Of a stretch of 35,922 nucleotides of DNA, positions 1 to 8,751 are shown in pieces. The stretch's first letter is position 1; each line of letters begins with the position of its first letter. The position numbers and the translations under genes are program-made. Under the pieces are notes generated by a model. The model saw only the letters and a program-made list of their open reading frames with translations. It was not told where the DNA came from and did not search any database. Source of the DNA: an uncultured archaeon (GTDB taxonomy: Archaea; Nanobdellota; Nanobdellia; Pacearchaeales; GW2011-AR1); the NCBI GenBank assembly GCA_902385635.1, contig CABMGN010000006.1, positions 1 through 35,922 of the forward strand, read 5' to 3'.

Positions 1-66
1 CGTATACTCTAAAAAATACAATCAGAGGCCATAAATTCTTATAAACAGCCCAGACCTCTGGATTTT

Positions 67-318
67 ATGCAGATAAAGACAAAAAAGCAGAACGCGGATG
101 GTATTGTTCGGCTTGAGACTTCTGGAGAAATTAAAGAGATACTAATTAAGGAAGATATTCTAAAGCCCGAAGAGACAAAGATTCATCTTTGCTTCAGAGG
201 AAAGAATAGTTCAGGAATTATAGAACTCTCAAAAGAAGAGATAGATTCAATCTACAAACAAGTTACTCCAAAGATGAAAATGCTTGGAAACATAAAAGTA
301 ATGAGATTCGCTAAGTAA
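67..318 (+). CDS. small conserved hypothetical protein (83 aa)
   Basis: Complete ORF in the supplied track with a TATA-like ttataaa upstream (about 39-45); no recognisable domain. Confidence 0.6.
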   Translation: MQIKTKKQNADGIVRLETSGEIKEILIKEDILKPEETKIHLCFRGKNSSGIIELSKEEIDSIYKQVTPKMKMLGNIKVMRFAK

Positions 319-368
319 TTCTACCGCAAAGTTTTTTAAATCATCAAGAACACTAATTTCTGAATAAA

Positions 369-440
369 GCCTACGTGGTCTAGCGGCTATGACACCACCC
401 TGTCACGGTGGTAATCCGAGTTCAACTCTCGGCGTGGGCG
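369..440 (+). tRNA. tRNA-Asp (anticodon GTC)
   Basis: Acceptor GCCTACG (369-375) pairs with CGTGGGC (433-439), discriminator G440; anticodon loop ctGTCac; T-arm CCGAG-TTCAACT-CTCGG; no encoded CCA. Confidence 0.95.
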
Positions 441-490
441 TTCCTATTTTTTAAACACAGATTTATAAATATCCTTTTTTTATTTAACAT

Positions 491-652
491 ATGGCATCAA
501 CACCCCCTGGCGCACAGAAGATGAAACTAGATTATACTATTGATAGAAAAATCTATGATGACTTTGCAAAAGCATGCAGTCGAAAAGGTTTTGCTCCACA
601 AGTAATTCTAGAAAGATTAATGAAAAGATTCAACGAAACAGGTCAAGCTTAA
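491..652 (+). CDS. small basic protein (53 aa), possibly ribbon-helix-helix-like
   Basis: Not in the ORF track. ATG491 to TAA650-652 translates as MASTPPGAQKMKLDYTIDRKIYDDFAKACSRKGFAPQVILERLMKRFNETGQA; upstream TATA-like atttataaat. Confidence 0.6.
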   Translation: MASTPPGAQKMKLDYTIDRKIYDDFAKACSRKGFAPQVILERLMKRFNETGQA

Positions 653-694
653 TTCTTTAGAAAGCATTAAATATCTTTTATTCTTAACAACCCC

Positions 695-1399
695 ATGAAG
701 AAAAAAGAGATTTCAAAAATAATTGTTTCAAAAAATGGGCCTTATCTTATTTCGGGTAAATTACCTCTAGACAAACAGATTGTAGTAGAAGATAAAGATA
801 ATTATCCTACTAGATGGAAACAAGGAGAAAAATTTCCTCTTCAAGAAAAATATGCTCTTTGTCGTTGTGGAAACTCCAAGCATAAACCTTTCTGTGACGG
901 AACCCATATGAAAGTAAAATTCCCGGGCACGGAAGTAGCAAGCAATAAGCCTTACATTAAACAATCATCTAAGACTATTGGTCCAGATATTTATCTTACA
1001 GATGCAGAGTTATTTTGCTCCAATGCAGGGTTTTGTCATAAGGCTGGAGGAACGTGGACGCTTACTCAGTCAGATAATTCAAAAGCAAGAGCAACAGCAG
1101 TACAACAAGCATGCAACTGTCCCTCGGGAAGGTTAACTATGTGGAACAAAAAAACAAAAAAACCCATAGAACCAAAATTTAAGCAGTCAATAAGTATAAT
1201 AGAAGAACCAACAAACAACATAAGCGGACCAATCTGGGTTAAAGGAAATATTCCGATTGAATCAGAAGAAAAAGGCACAAAATATGAAATTAGAAACCGG
1301 GTAACTCTCTGTCGCTGTGGTAAATCTGGGAACAAACCCTTCTGTGACGGAACTCATGTAGAAATTAATTTTAATGACGGGGATAAAGATTTACAATAA
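695..1399 (+). CDS. double CDGSH iron-sulfur domain protein with a central cysteine-containing (divergent Fer4-like) segment
   Basis: Two CDGSH motifs, CRCGNSKHKPFCDGTH and CRCGKSGNKPFCDGTH; central CSNAGFCHKAGG...ACNCPSGRL. Confidence 0.9.
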   Translation: MKKKEISKIIVSKNGPYLISGKLPLDKQIVVEDKDNYPTRWKQGEKFPLQEKYALCRCGNSKHKPFCDGTHMKVKFPGTEVASNKPYIKQSSKTIGPDIYLTDAELFCSNAGFCHKAGGTWTLTQSDNSKARATAVQQACNCPSGRLTMWNKKTKKPIEPKFKQSISIIEEPTNNISGPIWVKGNIPIESEEKGTKYEIRNRVTLCRCGKSGNKPFCDGTHVEINFNDGDKDLQ

Positions 1400-1464
1400 A
1401 TAAGAGAATTTTTCAATAACTTTTTATACTACTTATTCTTAGTAACTAAAAGGAGGTTGAAAAG

Positions 1465-1653
1465 ATGCCGCACAAATCAGAAATGGAAGGTTGTTGTAAA
1501 GGACACAAGATGTGGTGGGGAATCAAAGCACTTGTTCTAGGTCTTCTTGTCTTAGGAAATACTTACTGGCAAGTTATGGGTTGGGACATGTTCATAGGTT
1601 GGATTCTCGTTCTTGGAGGTCTTTTGAAATTAGTAATTCCGTCGCATTACTAA
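1465..1653 (+). CDS. small membrane protein (62 aa)
   Basis: Strong Shine-Dalgarno aggaggt (1451-1457) upstream; two hydrophobic segments. Confidence 0.75.
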   Translation: MPHKSEMEGCCKGHKMWWGIKALVLGLLVLGNTYWQVMGWDMFIGWILVLGGLLKLVIPSHY

Positions 1654-1719
1654 GAAAACAAAACTTATTTTTTATTTTATTTCCATTAAATTTAATAATA
1701 AAGAATCCCTCAATAAAAA

Positions 1720-4416
1720 ATGAAAAAAGGGATTGTGATTATAGCAGTGATACTTCTAGCACTTACATTAATTACCCTCAATGCAAAATCAGAAACAAAG
1801 GTAGACAAAAGGGTTGAGTCTGAAATGCAAGAGGAAGGATCTGTTAAGGTAATAGTCGAGTTAAAAAATAAAACAGATCTTCCTGAAGTAAAGATAGAGC
1901 ATAAATTTGAAGATAAAATATCTCTAGAAGTAAATTCTTCAGAACTAAGTAAATTAGAGAAAGATTCAAATGTAGAATCCATAACTCCAGTAGGAATAAA
2001 AAATATATTTCTTACACAATCTGTTCCTTTAATAAATGGAACCTCAACCTGGGCAGTAAAAATGGGGGGATTTAATTTAACTGGGTTAGGACAAACAGCG
2101 TGCATACTTGATACTGGAGCAAATACCAGTCATGCAGATTTTTTAGGGAAAAATGCTACCTGTGTAATTGATTGTACAAATATAAATTGTTTTGAAAATT
2201 GTACAGAAGGGGACTTTAACGGACACGGAACACATGTTGCAGGAATAATTGCTGCAAATGGAACACTAAAAGGTGTCGCTCCAGGAGCAAAATTTATTCC
2301 AATAAAAGTTTGCACAGATGTGGGGGGTGGGACTGCTTCCTGTTTTGATGATGATATCCGCGCAGGATTAGACTGGTGTATATCAAATTCTTCTGTTTAC
2401 AACATTTCAGTAATAAGTATAAGTCTCGGGAGTGCAACTCTTTACACAAACTATTGCGATTATCAAGATGATCCCTCAAACCTAACTCTTGCAATAAATA
2501 ATGCAATTGCAAAAAACATTTCAGTAATAATCGCAACAGGGAATGACGCGAACACAACAGCAATAGCCTCTCCAGCATGTATACAAAATGCAACATCAGT
2601 TGGAGATACGTATGATGCAAATGTTGGTGGAATAGGCTGGACTGCCTGTACAGACTTGACGACCGCAGCAGATCAAATAGTATGTCATGCAAACAGAAAT
2701 TCAATAACAGATTTGTTTGCCCCTGGAGCACTTATTAATTCTACCTGGAAAGATGGAAAATACTCTCAAACAGGCGGGACATCGATGGCGACCCCCCACG
2801 TAGCAGGAGCCTTTTTACTAATAAATCAGTTCAAAAAATTAGAATCAAACAAAACATTGTTACCTTCACAGATACAATCAGCACTGAACTCTACTGGAAA
2901 ACAAATTACAGATAGCGTAAGTGGACGAACATTTTCCAGAATAAACATTCTAGCAGCAATTTTAAGTTTAGATGAAAAAAACCCAATAGTCAATTTAACA
3001 AGCCCATCGGGTTTAGTTTCACAAACAGCAAATATCAGTTTCACATGCAATGCAACAGATGAACTTCAGTTAGCAAATATTACTCTAAGAGTTTGGAATT
3101 CTACTTCAGGTTTAGTAAATGAAACAACAATAAGTTCTTCTTCAGATACATACGCACAACTACAGTCAAATATCTCCTTATCTTTTGGAACATATTCCTG
3201 GAATTGCCTCGCAGCAGATAGGAAATCAAATCAGGCTTATGCTCCTTCTAATTTTTCAATCTCTGTAGGTGGAACATTCACAAGTTTAGATTCTCCTCAA
3301 GACAACTACTACACAAATCAAAGTGCAAACAACTTCACAAGTACCGCACAAAGCTACAGCCCCCTTACAAATACAACGTTCTTCATATGGAATTCGACAG
3401 GTAGTTTAATTTATAACACTACAATAAATATTTCCGGAACAGAAAATCAAACAGTAAAGAATTACACATTTGCCCTGGAAGGAAATTATACCTGGAACTT
3501 CCAAAGCGCAAATAATGAATCCAATTTTTCAACAGCCCCGTCAAACAAAACATTCATCTATGATACAACTAGCCCAAATGTAACCCTAGTTTCTCCTTCA
3601 AATGGAGACTCTAGCAAGACCGGGACAACAACAGTAACTTTTTCTTATAATATAACAGAACAAAACCCCTCAAATTGTAGTTTAATAATAAGCAGTGCTG
3701 TTCAAGATACTTCAACAGATATAAACACCTCCGCAACAAACACTCTTTCAAAGTCTCTAACAGCCGGAACATATTACTGGAATATCTCTTGTACAGATAA
3801 GGCATCAAATATTTTTGTAAGTGAAACAAGATCTCTTGTTATAAATCAGCAAACAACACCCCCCGTATCCGGAAGTCCTGGCGGGGGAGGAGGCTTAGAC
3901 GCAAATGCTCCAAAAACATACTACCTAACAGAAACTCAGATGTCAACAGGGATGAGTAAGATTCTAAAAGCAAACGATAAACTAAAATTCAATCTATCAG
4001 ATGGAGAAGTTCACATCCTAACAGTAACCCAAGTTTATTCAAATAGCACAATAGTAACTATAGCGAGCAATCCCATAGAAATAACTCTTGACACGGGAGT
4101 ATTGAAAAAAATAAACATTAATAATGATGAAGTCTATGACCTGGAATTAATGCTAAATTCAATTCAAAACTCTCAAGTAAATATAACAGTAAAAAAAATA
4201 CAAGAAAAAATACCTGTAAAAATTCTTGTTATGAATAACACCTACACTATAAACAATCAAACAAAGAGTGATGAAGAAAAAAATCCACAAGAAAAGAAAG
4301 GAATTCCCTTTATGCCAATTTTAATAATTGTAATAGTTATAATCTCCATAGTGCTACTAATAATAGCTGGAATTAAGGTATTTCATGCACTAAAAAGAGA
4401 AAAGCTAAGTCAGTAA
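1720..4416 (+). CDS. secreted subtilisin-like (S8) serine protease with Ig-like repeats and C-terminal TM anchor
   Basis: Catalytic motifs CILDTGA (Asp), GHGTHVAGI (His), GGTSMATPHVAGA (Ser); N-terminal signal; C-terminal hydrophobic helix followed by KREK. Confidence 0.92.
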   Translation: MKKGIVIIAVILLALTLITLNAKSETKVDKRVESEMQEEGSVKVIVELKNKTDLPEVKIEHKFEDKISLEVNSSELSKLEKDSNVESITPVGIKNIFLTQSVPLINGTSTWAVKMGGFNLTGLGQTACILDTGANTSHADFLGKNATCVIDCTNINCFENCTEGDFNGHGTHVAGIIAANGTLKGVAPGAKFIPIKVCTDVGGGTASCFDDDIRAGLDWCISNSSVYNISVISISLGSATLYTNYCDYQDDPSNLTLAINNAIAKNISVIIATGNDANTTAIASPACIQNATSVGDTYDANVGGIGWTACTDLTTAADQIVCHANRNSITDLFAPGALINSTWKDGKYSQTGGTSMATPHVAGAFLLINQFKKLESNKTLLPSQIQSALNSTGKQITDSVSGRTFSRINILAAILSLDEKNPIVNLTSPSGLVSQTANISFTCNATDELQLANITLRVWNSTSGLVNETTISSSSDTYAQLQSNISLSFGTYSWNCLAADRKSNQAYAPSNFSISVGGTFTSLDSPQDNYYTNQSANNFTSTAQSYSPLTNTTFFIWNSTGSLIYNTTINISGTENQTVKNYTFALEGNYTWNFQSANNESNFSTAPSNKTFIYDTTSPNVTLVSPSNGDSSKTGTTTVTFSYNITEQNPSNCSLIISSAVQDTSTDINTSATNTLSKSLTAGTYYWNISCTDKASNIFVSETRSLVINQQTTPPVSGSPGGGGGLDANAPKTYYLTETQMSTGMSKILKANDKLKFNLSDGEVHILTVTQVYSNSTIVTIASNPIEITLDTGVLKKININNDEVYDLELMLNSIQNSQVNITVKKIQEKIPVKILVMNNTYTINNQTKSDEEKNPQEKKGIPFMPILIIVIVIISIVLLIIAGIKVFHALKREKLSQ

Positions 4417-4439
4417 AAGTATTTGAAAGGAGGTGAAAA

Positions 4440-4730
4440 ATGGTTAAACAAATGAGGGAAGGAGAAATATCTGGGCATAGACTTGGTCTCGCTCTAGGTT
4501 ACTTATTCGCACTAGTACATCTTATATGGGCGTTAGTCGTTGTAGTTGGACTTGGTGGGACAGCTATGAACTGGGTGTTCTTACTACACTTCCTAGACTT
4601 AGTTTATACTGTGCTCCCATTTAGTTTCTTAACAGCAATAATACTAGTTATTCTAGGATTTGTTGTAGGTTATGTAGTTGGTCTTCTATTTGCACTGTTC
4701 TGGAATAAGTGCACTGGCAAAAGAAAATAA
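4440..4730 (+). CDS. small multi-TM membrane protein (96 aa)
   Basis: Shine-Dalgarno aggaggt (4428-4434); hydrophobic protein. Confidence 0.7.
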   Translation: MVKQMREGEISGHRLGLALGYLFALVHLIWALVVVVGLGGTAMNWVFLLHFLDLVYTVLPFSFLTAIILVILGFVVGYVVGLLFALFWNKCTGKRK

Positions 4731-4774
4731 ACCAACACAGATATGTTTTTAAATTCCTTTTTTTATTATAGTAT

Positions 4775-4933
4775 ATGACAGAAGAAAATCACAACGGGGT
4801 TTGTCCTAAATGTAAAGGCTCCCTAAGAGTTCAAAAAGCAGACGGAACAGTTCAACCCTGCTGGGACTGCCTAAACGGCGGAAAAATGGATGTTCACTCT
4901 AAGAAACTTCCAGACCACAATATCAAACTTTAA
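4775..4933 (+). CDS. small zinc-ribbon-like protein (52 aa)
   Basis: Not in the ORF track. ATG4775 to TAA4931-4933: MTEENHNGVCPKCKGSLRVQKADGTVQPCWDCLNGGKMDVHSKKLPDHNIKL, with CPKC...CWDC. Confidence 0.7.
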   Translation: MTEENHNGVCPKCKGSLRVQKADGTVQPCWDCLNGGKMDVHSKKLPDHNIKL

Positions 4934-4935
4934 AG

Positions 4936-5604
4936 ATGAAAAAGATACTTGCTCTATCTCTTGTATTTATACTACTTGGGTCTTTTATGGTTCTAGCTGA
5001 AAGAGAAAACAATTCTGAGAGTAATCTAACAATACAAACAGGTTGCACAAAGGAAGCAAAAATCTGTCCAGATGGAACAACCGTTGCGAGGGAGGGTTCA
5101 GATTGTGAATTTGCTAAATGCCCTGAACAAGAATATGGGTGCTCTCTTGTAGATGTCTGTGATCAGGGTGTTTGTAAAAATGTAACAAGATGTACAGAAC
5201 CACCAAGATCAAATAAAACAGAAGACAAATGGAAGTCAGACGAAGTAGAGTCAGAACTTAATGTGACAGAAGAGATAGATAATGAAAATAAAACAGTAGT
5301 TAAAGCACATTTTTCTAATGGAAAAGAATCTGAAATAAAGGTAATGCCCGAAACAGCTTCAGCAAGAGCAATTGAAAGACTTAAACTAAAAGTCTGTTCT
5401 GAAGAAAATAATTGTACAATTGTATTAAAAGAAGTTGGTCAGGGAAATGAAACAAGAGCTATGTATCTAGTTAGCGCAGAAAAAGATTCAAAGGTAATCG
5501 GATTGTTCAATGCGAAAATGCATGTTGAAGCAGAGATAGATGCAGAGACTGGAAACGTTACAAAAGAGAATAAACCCTGGTGGGCTTTCTTAGCTTCTCA
5601 GTAA
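4936..5604 (+). CDS. secreted cysteine-containing hypothetical protein (222 aa)
   Basis: N-terminal signal MKKILALSLVFILLGSFMVLA; cysteine-rich N-terminal segment CTKEAKICPDGTTVAREGSDCEFAKCP. Confidence 0.7.
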   Translation: MKKILALSLVFILLGSFMVLAERENNSESNLTIQTGCTKEAKICPDGTTVAREGSDCEFAKCPEQEYGCSLVDVCDQGVCKNVTRCTEPPRSNKTEDKWKSDEVESELNVTEEIDNENKTVVKAHFSNGKESEIKVMPETASARAIERLKLKVCSEENNCTIVLKEVGQGNETRAMYLVSAEKDSKVIGLFNAKMHVEAEIDAETGNVTKENKPWWAFLASQ

Positions 5605-5640
5605 ATACATTATTTCTAAAATTAATTTAAAAGAAAAGAT

Positions 5641-6333
5641 TTAAGCAGTCTGTTTGAAAACAACAGGCATACATCCATAGGCAGGGTTTCCACCATTCAA
5701 ACTGTCTAAAACTAAATGAGGTCTTCCATCACCAAATCTACGTAAAAGAGCAGTTGTTCTCATCGGAATAAGCCCCTTGAAGAGACCTTCTTTGGATATA
5801 GGTTTTCTCAATCCAGGACTAAAAATAGATTCTAGGTGTTTTGCAGCATCAGCACTCCCACATAAACCAATAACGGCCCCATTATCAGAATTCCACTCAG
5901 ACTTATACCAAGTTCCCAAAGGGGCAAAACGTCTGTTACCATGAAAATAAACTCCCTCGGGAGATAAATTCCAGTCATCAATATTACCTGGAATTTCTTC
6001 AGGAACCTCATCAATAAATAAACCCCCCTCTAACTTTCCAAGACTTTTATCACGGGGCATAACAGTAATAATCTGGGGGAAGACTATATATTTAGAAGGG
6101 AATAGGGTCTTAGATCGATCTTTCCATACACCCTGTTTATGTACTAAAGTTCCATCAACAAAAGCAACAATTTCTCGACCATTCGCAGCACTTATACCTG
6201 CTTTACTAGTTTTAACTTGAAACAAACATTCAGATTGGCTTCCCTGAATTGGAGGCAAGGCGTAAGAGACTGGCTCTCCATCAATTCTTACAGAAGCTGA
6301 AGTATCAGATGAGTCTAAATATTCAATTTGCAT
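5641..6333 (-). CDS. hypothetical protein (230 aa)
   Basis: Complete ORF; antisense-frame ORF 5832-6014 is embedded in it; no recognised family. Confidence 0.6.
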   Translation of the reverse strand: MQIEYLDSSDTSASVRIDGEPVSYALPPIQGSQSECLFQVKTSKAGISAANGREIVAFVDGTLVHKQGVWKDRSKTLFPSKYIVFPQIITVMPRDKSLGKLEGGLFIDEVPEEIPGNIDDWNLSPEGVYFHGNRRFAPLGTWYKSEWNSDNGAVIGLCGSADAAKHLESIFSPGLRKPISKEGLFKGLIPMRTTALLRRFGDGRPHLVLDSLNGGNPAYGCMPVVFKQTA

Positions 6334-6375
6334 AAATGACTTATCAAGAATTTGTTTTTAAAGATTGTTATTCTC

Positions 6376-6687
6376 TTATTGCATATCAGCTTCAACTTCA
6401 GCGGTAATAACCTCTAAATCTCTAACCATCTGATTCATAACTTCTTTATCAGAAACACCAGGATTCTGGGTTATAAGATTCAAAGCTCTAGAAGCAGCTG
6501 CAACCATAAGAACCTTCAAATTCTGGTCTCGAGTATATCTCAAAAAACCAGTAAGGTCTCTCATCATCTCTTCTGCAGTCATTGCCCCTTTTTCTTTTCT
6601 CAGTCTCAAAACCTCTGAAACTGCTGAAACCATAGCGATATCTTTCTGTGTTCGATCATTTGCCATAAAAAACAGACACTTTCCCAT
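6376..6687 (-). CDS. hypothetical helical protein (103 aa; start may be internal Met at 6666)
   Basis: Complete ORF; MANDRTQ is a plausible alternative start. Confidence 0.55.
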   Translation of the reverse strand: MGKCLFFMANDRTQKDIAMVSAVSEVLRLRKEKGAMTAEEMMRDLTGFLRYTRDQNLKVLMVAAASRALNLITQNPGVSDKEVMNQMVRDLEVITAEVEADMQ

Positions 6688-6778
6688 TTTATAAATCTTT
6701 ATTTTTAAAAACAGATATATTGAAAGAACACTCCGAGGGAGAGTTAAACTATTTAAATAATCCTAAACTAATCAGGTT

Positions 6779-8107
6779 ATGGCTCTAAAAGTCTATAACA
6801 CCCTAACAAGAAAAAAAGAGATTTTCAAACCAGTTAAAGAGAAAGAAGTTAGAATGTATGTTTGCGGTCCAACAGTAAATGATATTCCCCATCTAGGTCA
6901 CGCAAGGAGCCAGATTTCTTTTGATGTTTTAAGAAAATACCTAATTTATTCCGGCTACAAAGTCAAGTTTGTTTCAAACATAACAGATATTGAAGACAAA
7001 ATAATCAACAAAGCAAATGAGTTAGGGATTTCTATAAAAGAACTAACAGAAAAAAATGAAAAATCACACCTAGAAGATTATGAAAAAATAGGAGTATCAA
7101 AACCAGATATTCAACCGCATGCAACCCAGCATGTAAAACAAATGATTGAACTTGTAAAAAAGCTTGAAGAAAAAGGATATACCTACATAATTCCTGAAGA
7201 CGGAGTTTATTATAATATTTCAAAATTCAAAAAGTACGGGAAGCTCTCCCACCAAAATGTAAAAGATCTAAAAACAGGTGCTAGAAAGTTAGCAAATGAA
7301 GAAAAAAAGAACAAAGAAGACTTTGTACTCTGGAAGTTTTCAAAATCAGGAGAACCCTCCTGGGATTCGCCCTGGGGCAAAGGAAGGCCGGGGTGGCACA
7401 TTGAGTGCTCCGCGATGTCTGAATCAATCCTAGGACTACCCTTAGACATTCACGGAGGAGGACAAGACTTAATTTTTCCTCATCACGAAGACGAGATAGC
7501 ACAGTCAGAAGCAGCATTTGATAAAAAGTTTGCAAACTACTGGGTACACAACGGAATGGTAAATGTTGAAAAAGTAAAAATGTCAAAATCTCTAGGGAAT
7601 TTCAAGACAATAAGAGACCTACTAAAAGATTACCCTGGAGAGGTCATAAGATATTTTGTTATATCAAACCAGTATAGAAAACCAGTAGATTTTTCTAAAT
7701 CAACTCTGGATCAAGCAAAAGTTTCTTACGAGAGATTAAAAAATTTAGTTCAGAACTTAACAAATGACGGAAAAGAAAACAAAGATTATCTAAAAGAATT
7801 TGAAAAAGCAATGGATGACGACCTTAATACACCTAAAGCACTTGCAGAACTCTGGAAATTGGTTAGAGACGAAAAAGCACACGGGAAAATAAAAACAATT
7901 GAAAAAATAGACTCTATTTTCTGCTTAAATCTTCTTAAGAAAGAAAAGGTGGAAGTTCCAAAAGAAGTTCAAAAGATAGTTGATGAAAGAAATCAAGCAA
8001 GAAAGAATAAAGACTGGAAAAAATCAGATGAATTACGAGATAAAATAAAATCTCTTGGCTATTCCATTGATGATACTGCCGAAGGAACAAAAGTTAAGAA
8101 AATTTAA
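6779..8107 (+). CDS. cysS: cysteinyl-tRNA synthetase
   Basis: MYVCGPTVNDIPHLGHARS (HIGH-type), FVSNITDIEDKII, WHIECSAMS, KMSKSLGNF. Confidence 0.97.
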   Translation: MALKVYNTLTRKKEIFKPVKEKEVRMYVCGPTVNDIPHLGHARSQISFDVLRKYLIYSGYKVKFVSNITDIEDKIINKANELGISIKELTEKNEKSHLEDYEKIGVSKPDIQPHATQHVKQMIELVKKLEEKGYTYIIPEDGVYYNISKFKKYGKLSHQNVKDLKTGARKLANEEKKNKEDFVLWKFSKSGEPSWDSPWGKGRPGWHIECSAMSESILGLPLDIHGGGQDLIFPHHEDEIAQSEAAFDKKFANYWVHNGMVNVEKVKMSKSLGNFKTIRDLLKDYPGEVIRYFVISNQYRKPVDFSKSTLDQAKVSYERLKNLVQNLTNDGKENKDYLKEFEKAMDDDLNTPKALAELWKLVRDEKAHGKIKTIEKIDSIFCLNLLKKEKVEVPKEVQKIVDERNQARKNKDWKKSDELRDKIKSLGYSIDDTAEGTKVKKI

Positions 8108-8721
8108 ACGTCTTCTCTCCACAACAAACCTTTTCCTTTTTGTCGAGTAAATGGATCAATCCAACTGCAACTTCCAGAAACACTATTAACAAGATATAAT
8201 CTAGAATTAGAACTTCTTATTTTATCCATATCTTTTATTTTTTGTTTGCCCTCTTTTGTTAACCTAACAAGTAAAGCCCTACAAACCCCTGCATGAGAAA
8301 CGATTAAGACTTTTTTATGCTTTTTAGGTAAAAGACTTTTCAAAAATAAATCAACTCTTGCTAGAACATCATTATAACTCTCTCCTTTTGGAAACTTAAA
8401 ATTTAAATCTTCTCTTCTTCTAAACAAATCTTCTTTTGCCTCTCCTTCTTCTGATTTTCCGTCGAGATCTCCAAAGTCAAACTCTCTTAAAAGATCATCA
8501 CTAACAACATTCAGTCCAAACTTTTCAGCAACAGGCTTAGCTGTTTCCATCGCCCTATCCAGGGGAGAAGAAATAACTAAATCCAAATCTCTAAAAAAAG
8601 ATTTCAAAACCTGTGCGTGCTTCTTTCCTTCTTCGGTTAGCTGCGCAGTATTTGAATTTCCACTCAAATGCTTTTTCTTATTCTCAGTTGTCTCTCCATG
8701 CCTTGCAATAATAATTTCCAT
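8104..8721 (-). CDS. histidine phosphatase superfamily (phosphoglycerate-mutase-like)
   Basis: IIIARHGETTENKKKHLSG, SSPLDRAMETA, IVSHAGVCRALL. Confidence 0.92.
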   Translation of the reverse strand: MEIIIARHGETTENKKKHLSGNSNTAQLTEEGKKHAQVLKSFFRDLDLVISSPLDRAMETAKPVAEKFGLNVVSDDLLREFDFGDLDGKSEEGEAKEDLFRRREDLNFKFPKGESYNDVLARVDLFLKSLLPKKHKKVLIVSHAGVCRALLVRLTKEGKQKIKDMDKIRSSNSRLYLVNSVSGSCSWIDPFTRQKGKGLLWREDV

Positions 8722-8751
8722 TAAGAAACAAAGAATTAATATTTTTTAAAG

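Noticed and set aside
23-60. Inverted repeat CAGAGG...CCTCTG before the first ORF
   Set aside because: Only 6-bp arms with a ~26-nt spacer containing a TATA-like box; likely chance.
767-964. Antisense ORF over the CDGSH gene (also 1066-1335)
   Set aside because: Fully inside a strong CDS on the other strand; no family features.
1512-1817. 101-aa + frame ORF overlapping 1465-1653 and the protease start
   Set aside because: Overlaps a better-supported gene with a Shine-Dalgarno site; composition is not protein-like.
2294-2731. 145-aa antisense ORF inside the subtilase gene (also 1710-2105, 2130-2315, 2826-3050, 3611-3829)
   Set aside because: Shadow ORFs opposite a clear S8 protease; Leu/Cys/His-rich artefactual translation.
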